The notes beneath the pieces were generated by a model. The model was not told the DNA's origin, did no database searches, and was given only the letters and a program-made list of their open reading frames with translations. Of a stretch of DNA of 64,000 nt, positions 1 to 12,440 are shown piece after piece. Each line of letters starts with the position of its first letter. Position 1 is the stretch's first letter. The position numbers and the translations under genes were made by a program. This DNA comes from Glandiceps talaboti (lineage: Eukaryota; Hemichordata; Enteropneusta; Spengelidae), in the NCBI RefSeq assembly GCF_964340395.1, contig NC_135564.1, positions 12,010,391 to 12,074,390 on the forward strand, given 5' to 3'.

Positions 1-43
<43 letters not shown>
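1..43. repeat. (ATTG)n microsatellite
   Basis: Perfect tetranucleotide run at the window edge; its left limit is unseen. From here to about 940 I see no gene or structured repeat. Confidence 0.95.
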
Positions 44-1764
44 AAATAACTGTTCAGCCCCCTTCCCATGGTCGCAGAATTTTTACTCATTCCTTTTATT
101 GCACGCTTGATATGCAACAGCTTAGTTTAATCTCAATTCACTCTTGGATGCATCATCAGAGCCAAGTAAACCACTGTAGAAGATATTATATAATTTGTAA
201 TTGACTCAAATGTATATATATGGTCACAATGTATGATTCAGAAAATATAACGAAATCCCCTTAATTGTGAAACAAAGTGTACATTTTACTGACATGCTAA
301 ACCCACATTATTGCCCATCACCAAAACAAATGCCAAAAATATAGGTAGGTCGTTGAACACATTTTTTATTTTTTCTGGCCTAACGTTTAATTTGAACTAT
401 GGCGAGATTATATGTGCTGTCCCACTGCGTTTTTGCAGAGCGTTTTTAGACACCAGGAAGTAGCAGTTAATATGTTTACTTGTTTAGTCATGGTGTTGAA
501 TAAATTGATAAAAACACCATGGAAATATTTCGTACCTCACAAGTGCAAAATTGCTAATTAAACATGTGCCTATTGTTTCACTCAGATCCTATATCAGCAG
601 CACCACAATTATTGACCTTATTATCACAGACATGATATAATTGTCAGGTGCAATCAACGAGGCAATTTTTTCTGCATTCTCTCGAAAAAACGAAACAAAT
701 GTTACTGGACTACGTTAACACAGTTTTGAGTTTTATTGCCCATTAAAGGAAATGTGAAAGCTGCTCGTATATACCCTCCCACTGCAACATTCACAATGTC
801 CTCCCATTGGATACATAGGCCCACTACAGACTACCAAACTATGTGTGTCCGCACCACCTCCCCCACTGCTCTTTCCCATCTTTCAGCAATGAATTGCCAG
901 TTCGATCCTTTACCTTCTCCTCTTGACCACACAGTTTGCTGAAATCTACGTTTTGCCCACTAAAGTACTGGCTGTTTTACCTTTCACTGACCAAAACAAC
1001 AACCTCCCCCCCCCACTGATCATTAAACATCGTGTACAAACAGCCTTTCTGCACGAACAGCTTCGATGCCTGCACTTAAGTAGAAGTACTTTTTTGAAAA
1101 CTGATTTCAGATCTTTTTACAAGATATTTTGCAAAAAAAAATACATTGGCGATCTTAAAAGTGTTTTTCTTCACATTATGACTATATATGAAAGTTATGA
1201 AAGTTCTACAAAAACAAATGTAACGTACGCACATATGCTAATACAACAGTTGAATATGAATCACCAACCAACTTTCATGTCAGATGCTATACAATTTACC
1301 AGACTCTGTTCCCATGCCACTATATATCCAACTCAATCGATCGTGTTAGGCACCTGGGTGTGTCTTCCTTGAACATTTCCGACACAATGAATATAGCGAA
1401 GACAAGTACTTCAACGTAATCGAGACAGTATACTTACACAGTAGACTTGTGGCATGACCGCTACTGATGGCATGCATTATTGCTCGAAAGAGATCAACAA
1501 CGAATAGAAATGGCGACCGTGTGGTAATTTAACTATGAAAAATTTATTTTTTGTCCGCCCAAAACCTAGCTGCATGAATGACCACCCCTTTAAAATGTAT
1601 CAGCAGTGTGATCCCACGTGTGACTGTCACAGATGGGAAACTGCGCATACGAAGGTATTCAGTTGTGATCTTAAAAGAGATATTGATTTTGTCATCTTGA
1701 AATCATCTTGAAATTAGTAAATTCTTGCATGATTATTATCGTTATGTATATTTTTCGCTCGTTT

Positions 1765-1832
1765 CTTCGTTCGTTCGTTCGTTCGGTCGTTCGAAAGAGA
1801 GAGAGTAAAAAAAGAGAGACAGAGACAGAGAC

Positions 1833-1870
<38 letters not shown>

Positions 1871-1922
1871 GGACAGACAGACAGAGACAGGCAGAGACAA
1901 ACAGACATACAAAGAGATACAA

Positions 1923-1977
<55 letters not shown>

Positions 1978-2027
1978 GACTAAGAGAAAGAGAGACAGAG
2001 ACAGAGACAGAAACAGAGACAGAGAAA
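1765..2027. repeat. (GTTC)n followed by (GACA)n microsatellites
   Basis: A short GTTC run near 1765-1794 is followed by a long interrupted GACA/GAGACA tract. Open frames over this tract are products of the repeat. Confidence 0.95.
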
Positions 2028-2750
2028 TAAAATATTACGGAAATAGGAAAAAAAAATCAGATAGGTAGGAGATTAAGGCTGTCATTTGAAGAGCTATAAT
2101 AGTCGAGTGGATAACCCATTTCCTTTCCGAGTATCTACAGACAATCACGCATAATGAGATCATTCTAAATACAAAAAAGTCCTTTTTGTAAGTTGTCGTC
2201 ATGTTGACAAATGTTGCCGCTCTGGTGAGTTTTGAGAATGTCGTCATCTCTTTACAGCATACAAATCAATGTTACGGTAGCACGTGCACATACCATACGC
2301 CCCATCCTTGTAATACTAGACTATATATTACACCTAATAACTGTAGTACAGAATCACTCCTTTCAATATGTCGTCTACTTTAGATGTTATTCATGCTCGG
2401 TTCAATGACCAATGACCCGAAAATGAACCCGGAAAGTATAAGGGTGGGGCGAGGCCTCATTTGCCTGAAATAAAGGACACACGTCAAAAACATTATCTGA
2501 CAATTAATAATGCGTCAGGATTAAATGCCCAAGCCGGGGTAACATAAAAACCGATGATAAAATACTAGTACTGCCCATGAACCAAAGATTGTATCTCGGT
2601 TTTCATCGTTGTAAAATGCCAGGCCTACCATCACTACGACAACTATACTTTACGTAAAAATATAATGATCGGTTTTGTACACACCTGGCGGCATGGCTTT
2701 AAGGATTTGATTATCAAAGAAATCATTGCTCCTCAAGGTGCATTCTATTT

Positions 2751-2751
2751 T

Positions 2752-2816
<65 letters not shown>

Positions 2817-2829
2817 TATCATCATCATT

Positions 2830-2875
<46 letters not shown>

Positions 2876-2902
2876 ATCATCATCATCATCATCATCATCA
2901 TC

Positions 2903-2989
<87 letters not shown>

Positions 2990-3037
2990 TATCATTATCA
3001 TCATTATCATCATCATCATCATCATCATTATCATCAT
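2751..3037. repeat. (TCA)n trinucleotide repeat, about 285 bp
   Basis: A long ATC/TCA tract with sparse TTA interruptions lies inside duplication copy A and is absent at the matching place of copy B (near 5440), so it expanded after the duplication. Homopolymeric Asp, His, Ser, Ile or Met frames here are artefacts. Confidence 0.97.
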
Positions 3038-3909
3038 CTTCTCCTCAAATGTCACTCAAAGAAAGAAGAATGTTCCGGATTTCAAAACACGTGCAGGAAA
3101 CTTAGTGAACTTAGTGAACAAAAGCTTTGCAATTCAAGTTACCGAGGTCTTTGCGTTGGTGGATTTCTAAGTCCTCTACATGCATACTCGATATTCAGCG
3201 GTGCTGAGGACTTAGATAAGTTGCACAGTATGTACTACCCGAAGAAGTGTCAAAGATACGCTGATTTTTTCTCACTCTTCTTACATCCCTTTAATTTGTT
3301 TTGTTTGTTTCTGTGTGTGATTATGCTAGTCATATCTTCTCCAATGTTTTAGTAGTGTATGTATTTTAATGTTTTGTTACTACTGCTCCTAACATACTTA
3401 GTGGCCCCTTGATACAAAAGGGATGCAATAAATAAATAAATAAATAAAGCATTGACTTTTTAATTTCGTCTGGGGAGGTCATTTTAACCCAAGTTTAACT
3501 CTATAGATCGACCCCCACTCAACCCCGTCCCATTCATGTTTTGGACATTTGCTACATAAGTATCGTTTTGATATAATAATTGAACATTGTATTTTAGAAC
3601 ATATCTAGATTTACTTTAATTTATGTGTGCATTTTTACTTTTCTTCTTTCTCTGTACATATTAATATGGAATCGCTGAAACCTGTAACGGATTGTGTTTT
3701 AGGTTAGTGCTGCACCTCGTGTTGACCAATGTGTCATTTTAAATAATTATAAGTGTCTGAGTATTGAACTGAAATAGAGTTTCCCGATAGGTGTGTGGAG
3801 CTGACAGATTACTGCAATAAGAAAAAGGAAATGTTCAAGAAGAGAAATAGCTAGAATAACGGACTAAAGTCAAGCATGTAACATCTTCTAAACGGACTCA
3901 AAGAATTTC

Positions 3910-5640
3910 GTTGCCTTCTCTCCTTTCCGAACACCTCACAGAGGTTTTCAGATGACTGAACAGATGACAAAAACAACAAAACTCCCTTCCACTGAAAATT
4001 GTGTACCAGCAGCTTTCTTCGCGAGCAGCTTCGATGGCTTCACCCGAATTGTACATATATTCAAAGCTTCTGAAAACTGATTTACGATTCATATCATTTA
4101 CATGTATTACTAACTGGTGAATATTAAACAAGGTATTAAAAGTATAATTAAATTGAGTTACCTGTTACAGTGTAGGAGATCGTCTGTCGTTTGAAAAGCA
4201 AGGACTGCAACACTCAAGCTGGTGGCCAGTTTGCTTTCCGAGTCTCGACAGACAAACAGTCACACTGTTTCGAGATCATTGCAAATAAACAAGTCCTTCC
4301 CAGAAGGCATAGTTTCTCAAGTAATTCTGTATGGCTGAATGGAGACATGATTGAAAAGAAATTGGTGGCAACAAATAGATACTACAAACAGAGGGGGAGG
4401 AGGGAAGGGGTACAGAGCATGATGGGTAAAAAATAACTGCGAAAGCTCATTACGCAGTGAGCCTCAATTGTGTACTCTTCGATGGTGCAGGTACGTTTAC
4501 AATGGTGGCTGGCTCAGTGCTCACCAGCCCTAGTTTGGGGCATCAACTCGCCGTAACTTTCACAATAATTCATCATATTGGATACCATACTCATATTTCT
4601 CCCTCCGTGCTAGAAGAATCGATTTTGGAATTATTGATAGGAATACTGTGATTTTTCGGCGATTTCGTGAAGAATACTTGACCCCGCTGAGGTCTTAAAT
4701 TTCGGCCCGGTTTTTCACCCATTTGTTGTTTAGCCCAAAATTTACAAATTAGAGTCAAGTCAGTAATAATACACTCATGCACCGTCTGTAAGCAGGATTA
4801 GTCACCTATATGCTAGGTATGAATTAAATAGCTGAAAGTCCCTGTAATAAATTGTCGTCATGTTGACAAATGTTGCCGCTCTAGTGAGTTTTGAGAATAT
4901 CACCATTCTTTTCAATACACGAAATACGGTAGCAATATATGATTATTTAAAGCATGTACACTTCTAGGGACTTACAATGTACATACCTTACGCCTCATTT
5001 TTACTAGACTCTCCTCAATGCATGACATGCAAGAATTATGGTATACCTGGATGCAGTATAACTCGCTTAAGTGTACTCCAGATGTCAATTCGTGCCCGAC
5101 TCAGAGACCAGGATATGAACCCGGAAAAATGCAAGGGCGAGCTCTTGTTTGCCTGAAATAAAGAAAACACTTAAAAAAACATATGACAAAAGATGGGCCA
5201 TAAATACATGCCGGAGCCGGAAACCGATGATAAATAAACAACATCCATATCCATGATCATATCTGTTTTACATTTGTAATCATTGTAAAATCCCAGGCCC
5301 AGCGTCACTATGGCAACTGTAAAAACGTAAACTTATAGCCTATCATACGAGAATGATCGGTTCTGTACACACTTGGCAGGGCTTTAAGGATTTGATTTCA
5401 GAGAAATTGGTCCTCAACTTGAGGTGCAGTTTACTTTTATCTCAACTGTATATACACAGCTCAAACAAATACCGTTCAAAGCAAGAAGAGTATTCCGAAT
5501 TTTAAAAATACTTGCAGGAAACTTATAAACTTGACTAGTAGGTTTCAGTGAACAAAAACATTACAATGCAATTTGCATGATATGTAGCCTAGGCCGTTAT
5601 GTTGATGGATTTAGTACTCCTCTCTACATAACCGACACAC
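3910..5640 (+). repeat. Segmental tandem duplication, copy B
   Basis: Diverged second copy of the 940-3230 block, in the same orientation and landmark order. Short stretches remain near-identical (for example 4855-4895) while others have drifted with indels. A partial further echo occurs at 5905 (CATGATTGAAAAGAAATT, also at 4348). No gene recognised. Confidence 0.7.
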
Positions 5641-5689
5641 ACATAAATGCTACAGACTGTCTGCAGTATGCAAGAAATAGCTTGATTTT

Positions 5690-6140
5690 GATAATTGACT
5701 GCCAAGCTCAAGGTCAAATGCCACAGTGTTACAAGAATGCTTGCATGTGAATGGACGCGGGGTTATAGACACTTGAATTGAGTATGTGTGTAGTGTACAA
5801 GTATTGAAGTTTTTGAGGTTTAAATTTGCAGTAATTTTTGTCACTCCAAATATGGCCATCATTCAATAAAAAGTGATATGATCACTAAAATAATACCCGT
5901 GTGACCATGATTGAAAAGAAATTTGAAGCAAATATATACTACAAAGTGCCTTTAATAGGCAAGAAATGCCTTCATTCTGAGACCGTGAAGGTAAAGATCT
6001 AAGGTCAATGTCTTGAAAGAAAGTTTGTACCTGCTAATATGGGGTAGACACTTGAATGGAATCTCTATGCACTACAGTGTCTGAATTATGTCTTACATTT
6101 TGATTTGTAACTCCAAATATGGCCGTCATTCGGTCAAATT
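5690..6140 (+). repeat. Two diverged tandem units of about 170-190 bp
   Basis: 5690-5875 and 5975-6140 share AAGGTCAA, TAGACACTTGAAT and AACTCCAAATATGGCC-type segments in the same order. Non-coding. Confidence 0.5.
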
Positions 6141-6174
6141 TACATATGTCGCAAAGCAAAATGACGTGCATTGC

Positions 6175-6256
6175 GGCAAACAAACAAACAAACAAACAAA
6201 TAAGTAAATAAACAAATAAGTAAACAAATAAATAAACAAACAAACAAATAAATAGA

Positions 6257-6319
<63 letters not shown>
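6175..6319. repeat. (AAAC)n/(AAAT)n microsatellite
   Basis: Mixed AAAC and AAAT tetranucleotide tract, ending in pure AAAT. Confidence 0.95.
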
Positions 6320-6320
<1 letters not shown>

Positions 6321-7828
6321 GGCAAACTTTACATTTGGCTAGACCACAAAAATAGTAAACGACAGTTTTTGTGTGTAAAATATAGCCACAGCCTTAGAGG
6401 ATGTGAGTGACCTACAGGATGTGAGTGACCTCTGAATGACCCTTCTCGTATATGTCATGTGACTTGTCACCTGACTAATACACATGCCCTCATCTCCGAA
6501 ACACTTTCTGTTTGTTGCTTGTTTCTAAATTCTAATGTGTGGTGTGGTGTGGGAAACAACGCACGTTGATTCAACATGAGATTAAGTAAGTGTTATCGTG
6601 TTTTCGTGTTGTGTAATGTTAGATATACTACATTTCATAATTTAGAGGTGTTTGGTGCAGTAAAGATACAATACAAGCCAATCAGAATATAAAGTCCCTG
6701 GCCTCGCGACCCCAGTACAGGTCGCGATCATGCATGTACCATCTGCAACTTGTCCTGTGCATTGTTGCAGGCAGTACCTCCTAGTCCATGGCAACTTTGA
6801 CATGAGTAACAGAGTGAAAATATAGATGTTGGAGAGACTAGTCTCCAAGATCTATACCTTAAAATAAAGGCTATTGTCATTAATCACAAAAATACAAACT
6901 CTTTCCAATGTAATGGTAAGCGTAATTCTTGGATGGTTATGGTCTAATTTCATTTTTATATATCGGTTCTATCTCATCAGAAATCAATGTCCATGTTCTT
7001 GGTATATACCTTACTTACATTAATTCATTTGTATCAGATGAGATTCCAATTAGTATTTTCACTGACAAATAGAAAAGTCCATACATATCAGCATGATAAT
7101 TAGTTCACATACTAACTAGTACATCTCTATGGAGGATGGAGTTATACTGACCAAATATACTTCAACATTTTAAATCCATACTCATGTCAACAGTTGCCAC
7201 TATACTACCATACTGCAATTGTGTGCATGAAGGACCAACGAGTAATCACTGATGAGTTGGACAAGCTAGTAATTAGCCATTATTCATGTCAATTAGTGGT
7301 CTATTTACTCTATAAGTAGTATAATTATGTACTTTTAAAGCTTAAATCGTGATTTATGGGGGGGGGGGAGCTGATTTTAGGATGTAGATAAAAAAATCAA
7401 TTTGATTGGATATATTGTACTATACTTATTATGTAAATAAGCTTACTGCTACACAAATATATTTACCCACATGTGATTCAATGCTCAGAGTAAACAATAT
7501 TATGATTAAGACTACATATTTGTATATCTAACAAAACAGTCCCAAAACATTCCAGTAGCAGCTAAGGGAATGAAGCTTTAAAGTTAAAAGGGATAGTTTT
7601 CATATCTTTGCATGTACTATGTCTTCAAGCGCACATGAATACATTATCACAATTAATCCTTCCTGGATTCAGACTTTGAGAGGAAAATATCAGTGAATGT
7701 GTTTAATATAAGGTCAGGAGAGTTGAAGTAATTGTAGCACTTTTTTATTTTTATTTTATTTTTTATTTTTTATTTTTATTTTTTGGGGGGGGGGGGTGTC
7801 CAGTTTTGTATTTATATGTAAACCATAC
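6320..7828. other. Intergenic, no gene seen
   Basis: AT-rich sequence with a short direct repeat (GGATGTGAGTGACCT twice near 6400-6432), an 11-base G run at 7358-7368 and a T-rich/G-tract stretch at 7740-7796. No recognisable exon or RNA gene. Confidence 0.6.
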
Positions 7829-8072
7829 ACTTGCCCCTAGACTGTCGACAGTTGCTCGCACCTTTTTTTCCCTACGTTTTACCTAAACTTAAGTTGTCGC
7901 CGCACTCCGATCTGGCGCAATACTACTATAATCGCATACTGATATCGAGGTCCTCAATATCAGTATGCGATTATAGTAGTGTTGCGCCTGATCGGAGCAC
8001 TGCAACGACTTAAGTTTAGATAAAATGTAGGGAAAAAAGGCGCGAGTGACTGTAGACAGTCTAACTTGCCCC
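7829..8072. mobile_element. Foldback MITE with 9-bp target-site duplication
   Basis: The element 7838-8063 (226 bp) is almost entirely one inverted repeat: the left arm starting TAGACTGTCGACAGT pairs with the right arm ending ACTGTAGACAGTCTA, and arms of about 105 bp meet at a loop of roughly ten bases near 7935-7950. It is flanked by perfect 9-bp direct repeats ACTTGCCCC (7829-7837 and 8064-8072). A 9-bp duplication plus very long terminal inverted repeats is typical of Mutator-like (MULE) non-autonomous foldback elements; that assignment is inference because no transposase is present. The arms differ at several positions, so it is not brand new. It lies about 220 bp upstream of the HSPBAP1 start codon. 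Confidence 0.85.
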
Positions 8073-8291
8073 CAAAAAGTAATGATAAGTTCTAGCTATT
8101 GTATTCTAAATGAATTAACTATTTTGTTCCGTCAGATTCATTAAAATCACAGTTAGCTGGAAACTTAGGATGACTGTGTCTTACTTCAGAACTTAGGAGT
8201 AAAATGTTCATTCTGTACTTGATATTCCAAATATATGTAACATATAGAGATTTCACTCCTGAGTTGAAGTACCATAGAAGAAAGTGTTGTC

Positions 8292-11200
8292 ATGGCAACA
8301 AAGCCCATCTCAGCAGAAATGGCCAACAAACTTGTTATGGATGTTCTGCCTCAACCAGTAGTGTTCCATGGTATGATAGATGATTGGCCGGCTAGATCTT
8401 GGACAGTTCAAAGTCTCTCTGATGTCTTAGAAGACCAAAAACTGACATTTAGAATTGGACCAAAGCAATGTAGACAACAAGGTAAGATGTACATTATTTA
8501 GTTTCTCTTGAACATAAATAGACTAGAATCTAAATGCTGGCTTTCAATTCTAGTCTTAGCAAAGGTCATTACTAACAGCTAGTCAAATCATAGACCCTAC
8601 ATGAAATTTACAATGTAGTGTAGGGTCTATGATCAAGTGGATGGATAATCAGGTGACAATGTAGCTTGACCACACGCTGACAAAAGTGTGAACATATGGC
8701 ATGCATGTCAGTAGTAATCCATCACACATTGACAGGCACTTGTAATGGGTAATACATTCAAGAAAAACACAATTCTGATATATGCAAATTATATAAATGG
8801 TAACACCACCTTCAAGTTTGAATCTTAGTCACATGTGGATGTGATGTGATGTGATAAGATCATCTGTCTCCAATTGGATAAAATACAGCTGCTGATGGTA
8901 ATAAACATTTAGCACGGAATGTAATTCTACATACATCTATTTGACTAGACATAGAAAGAGATTCAAAGCCAATGGATAGCTTCTAGACTAGACCATCCAC
9001 TGTTATGTTGATTTATATATGTCTCCTCATTGAATAAAGTAAATTTAATTGAATCATTACCTGCTCTCTCATCAGATTTTAATCAGATCAGTCAAAAAGA
9101 GGAAGGTGCTCCCAGTCAAGTCTCCAGCTAGACCCAGTATAAAGTAACATCATATATGTGCTGTTAAATGATTGGTCAATTATCTTTTCACCTCCAGGGG
9201 TTCTATGGGAGAGAGACTGTTGCTATAGAGATGCAACATTGCAGCAATTCAGTGATTGGCTGAGAAGTGAGGATACAGGTGTGTCAGCAGGAAATCCATT
9301 GAATGAATTCAGTTTGACAGAGTACTGGTGTTATGCAGACTACAAGTATATGGCACATGTATTCAAAGATAATACAGATGTATTGAAGGTAACCTTGCCA
9401 ACCTTATTTAAAAAAAAAAAATTTACACAAACTTTTAATTGACTGGCTAATATGATTTATGTATCATAAAATTGCTTATGGATGCAGAGTACTGGTAATA
9501 TGTGTATATTCCTAGGCAAACAAACAAACATTACAATGAACAATCAAAATACCATTATAAATTTACTTATAAAAATTTGTTGAGCCATTTGATTCTATTG
9601 ACTCGCCATACTTTTACATTATCCTTGCATGACTGCTTCATACAGTCTCCAAACAATATAGTTTACAGTGCTAATTTCATTTCTAGCATCACAATAACCT
9701 TGCCTAGTGATCACTTATTTGCTTACAACTCTAAATAATTTGAATGATTGGTTTTCAGTCTGTTAGATGGGATGACTTTGGTTTCCATGGTCGCGATGGT
9801 ACACAGAGTACAATATGGATTGGAAGTAGTGGATCTCATACACCATGCCATTATGATACTTATGGGTGTAATCTAGTAGTACAAGTCTATGGACAGTAAG
9901 TGTACATTTATACATCATCATGCCATTATGATACTTATGGGTGTAATCTAGTGGTACAAGTCTATGGACAGTACGTGTTCATTTATACATCATCACACCA
10001 TTATGATACTTATGGGTGTAATCTAGTGGTACAAGTCTATGGACAGTACATGTTCATTTATACATCATCACACCATTATGATACTTATGGGTGTAATCTG
10101 GTGGTATACAGTCTGGATGCCTGTAAATTGTAACAATACCATATAGGGACTAGACTAAGTGATACAAGTCTATGCACAGTAATTGTTCATTTATAGTACA
10201 TTTTTATACACATTTCAGGAAAACCTGGCACTTATTCCCACCACACCAGACTTCCATGTTGTATCCCACAAGAATTCCATATGAAGAATCCAGTGTGTTT
10301 AGTCAAGTTAACATCCTTAGTCCAGATTTATTAAGCTTCCCCAAATTCCAGGATGCTACTCCATACATTGTGACATTAGAACCAGGTGATGTGTTGTTTG
10401 TACCCACACATTGGTGGCATTTTGTGGAATGTGACACAACGGCAGTTAGTATCAATACATGGATTGAATTAGTAAGTATTACTGTAACACATATGATATG
10501 ATATGATATGATATGATATGAGATATGATATGATATGATTTGATATGATATGATATGATATGATATGATATGCATAGATTTGTGAAAATCATAACAATGA
10601 TTGCATATGTGGTGGTTGAGCATCTGAACATTTCACTTGGTGATCTGAAATGGTAATTAAGATTCAAAACAGTTGTCATGAATTTTACAAAAGTGTGTAA
10701 TGGTCTTCAAATTTTGTCTTTTGCCTTTGAGCTGCAGTCTGACTATGTTACAGGAGATGCCAATGTTTATAGGAAGGCTTTATGATAATGATTATGATGA
10801 CACTATTATTAATTCTCTGTGTTTTTTATTGAAGGATATAGATAATGATACACGAGTGGAAGAAGCCATTACTAGGACTATAACTTGTAACTTGCTATCA
10901 CAGATAAAAGACCAGGATGGGAAATACCCTTGGCTGAACCCAACAGAGGTATGTAGGGAAATAATTGAAAGTTACAGGAATAGGGTAAGGGTTGATGATG
11001 GGAGTTACAGGAATAGGGTAAGAAGATATACAAAATGTGGTTGTCTAAATAAGTTCTTGGTTTTTGTTTTTCTATGCATTTTTCTAATATTCAGAGACAT
11101 ACAGGAAAATACACTGGGATGACTTCAAAAATCAGGAAAATAATAAATGATAGAAACAAGTATTTTTGTTCTGAAAACTTGAGACAAGTTAATTATTGAT

Positions 11201-11804
11201 GAACAAATGTATTTTCTCTTAATAGGACTTTACCAATTCTGAAACCAACCTCCAGTACATGAAGGCAGCCATAAGAAAAGCATGTGAGAAGGGCATTGTG
11301 GGTAGACATACCCAGGGAGATGGTAAAAAGGAGAGCATAGTGGGTAGAAATTTTCAGGGAGATAGTAAAAAGAATAAAAACAAGCCAGAATTTGCTGAAA
11401 CATTGAAAACAGATTGTGATGGACATGTCCATAAAAAACTTAAAACTTCAGAACTTGATGAAACATTTGATAGTCATCAGGATATCAAGACATTAGATGC
11501 AACAAGACTAGGAGATGAAAAACTTTTGCAAGATTTGATGAGGAGACAGATTGTACAAGAAATTAAATGTATGCCATCCATCAGACAACAAGCTGAAGAA
11601 CAAAGTCAAACGGATGAAAATGTCAAAAATTTAAATGACCAAAAACCCAAAATTAGAACTAAAGATGACACTGAACTTTGCATAAAGGATCCAAGTTATG
11701 AAATGATCGTAGAATGTCTAACACATCCATCTGTTGTCAAACAAGTGGCAGAATTGATGAAAGATAAATGCTTACAAAACAAACCTGAAAATGAAGGAAG
11801 ATGA
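8292..11804 (+). CDS. HSPBAP1: HSPBAP1-like JmjC-domain oxygenase (6 exons, 487 aa)
   Basis: Exons: 8292-8481, 9198-9388, 9759-9895, 10219-10471, 10835-10948, 11226-11804; every junction is GT-AG and phases agree (1,0,2,0,0). The protein aligns end to end with human HSPB1-associated protein 1 (488 aa as I recall it): an early DWPAR motif, then WAYADYKY-like (WCYADYKY), HTPCHYDTYGCN, WHLFPP, YPTRIPYEESSVFS, VEEAITR and WLNPTE. The JmjC fold of the FIH-like subgroup supplies Fe(II) ligands His158, Asp160 (HxD, exon 3) and His240 (HWWH, exon 4); Lys174, created at the exon 3/4 junction, fits the 2-oxoglutarate-binding lysine. Family knowledge: the vertebrate protein binds the small heat-shock protein HSP27; a substrate is not settled. 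The last exon encodes a charged low-complexity tail ending in a conserved short helix (MIVECLTHPSVVKQVAELM). The start is the first ATG before the conserved block; a 5' non-coding exon is not excluded. Confidence 0.95.
8587..8633. repeat. Short hairpin repeat in HSPBAP1 intron 1
   Basis: ATCATAGACCCTACA pairs with TGTAGGGTCTATGAT across a loop of about 17 bases. A related half (TGTAGGGTCTGTGATCAAGT) occurs near 41272, so it is probably a fragment of a dispersed miniature element. Confidence 0.6.
9845..10195 (+). repeat. 75-bp tandem repeat derived from HSPBAP1 exon 3 end
   Basis: The last ~48 bases of exon 3 plus its splice donor and following intron are repeated with an exact 75-bp period (CCATTATGATAC starts at 9848, 9923, 9998 and 10073) and a degraded fifth half near 10155-10195. 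The period is a multiple of three, and each repeat still encodes HYDTYGCNLVV, the HxD metal-binding segment. Donor sites decay along the array: GTAAGT in the real exon, GTACGT, then GTACAT. Copies 2-5 have no upstream acceptor AG, so they appear intronic. Confidence 0.9.
10492..10571. repeat. (ATATG)n pentanucleotide repeat
   Basis: Tandem ATATG units start about 20 bp after the exon 4 donor in HSPBAP1 intron 4. Confidence 0.9.
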
Positions 11805-11958
11805 CAAACCAAAATATTCTGAGATGGTTTTCAGAGATATTGATAATCTTTGAACATGGCATCAAACTAGACAGAAAACATACTCAACCAAGAGTAGCTT
11901 ATGAGTTTTGTCTTCAAAGGCTAATGTGATAAGACTTTTTTACAGCCTGCAGTCTTTG

Positions 11959-12064
11959 TAGACTGTAAGATACATTGTGTCATTCTGCCCTCACCAGCCT
12001 CCTCTGATCGATGTGTGAGGGTGCCCCGGCGTGCCATCACAGCACACCTCACAGTTTACAGTCA
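11959..12064. mobile_element. MITE of the TAGTCTGTAAG family (copy 1)
   Basis: About 106 bp with imperfect ends (TAGACTGTAAGATAC / CACAGTTTACAGTC) and the family core GTGTGAGGGTGCCCC. It lies between the HSPBAP1 stop codon and its best polyadenylation signal, so it is probably part of the 3' UTR. Confidence 0.6.
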
Positions 12065-12139
12065 AATTATCAGTATTTCAAGTATGACAGATTAATTCAC
12101 TATGTAAATCTGGTATAATATGGTTATCAACTTATCTGT

Positions 12140-12145
12140 AATAAA
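12140..12145 (+). terminator. Putative HSPBAP1 polyadenylation signal
   Basis: AATAAA 336 bases after the stop codon. A second AATAAA lies at 12200-12205; either could be used. Confidence 0.4.
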
Positions 12146-12387
12146 ATCATGGTAAAATTTCTTTCTGCTGTTTAATAATGTACATACCCCCGGTAGAACA
12201 ATAAAACAAAACATTGTGCTCATCTTGAAACACAATTTAACAGTTTTACAAAATCTTTGGTCACTCTCTTGTGTCATGTATCTCATAGATCTGTTTCTAT
12301 GTGTAAGTTATAGGAAGGGATATATAATTATGTAAATTGCACAGGAAACCTCATCACAAATGAATGAATGAATGAGACAGAGAGGGA

Positions 12388-12440
12388 CATACATACATAC
12401 ATACATACATACATACATACATACATACATACATACATAC
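12388..12440. repeat. (CATA)n microsatellite
   Basis: Perfect tetranucleotide run after a short (GAAT)n. The following 12540-12790 stretch has no gene and contains two 12-base C runs (12695-12706, 12734-12745). Confidence 0.9.

Larger units (their letters stand above)
940..3230 (+). repeat. Segmental tandem duplication, copy A
   Basis: This block is colinear with 3910-5640. Shared landmarks in the same order include a stretch near 1050 matching about 4010 (GAACAGCTTCGATG vs GAGCAGCTTCGATG), the block at 2196 matching 4855 (GTCGTCATGTTGACAAATGT), the GAACCCGGAAA segment near 2427 matching 5117, and the CAGGAAACTTA segment near 3095 matching 5515. Copy A is longer because microsatellites have expanded inside it. 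No conserved reading frame spans the two copies, so I treat it as an old non-coding duplication or a decayed element. Exact ends are blurred by divergence. Confidence 0.7.

Noticed and set aside
2650-3352. Long open frames over the (TCA)n tract on both strands
   Set aside because: Poly-Asp, His, Ser and Ile products of a trinucleotide repeat; they have no start context or non-repeat conserved part.
10303-10679. Minus-strand frames with ISYHIISY repeats
   Set aside because: Translation of the (ATATG)n microsatellite opposite HSPBAP1 exon 4 and intron 4.
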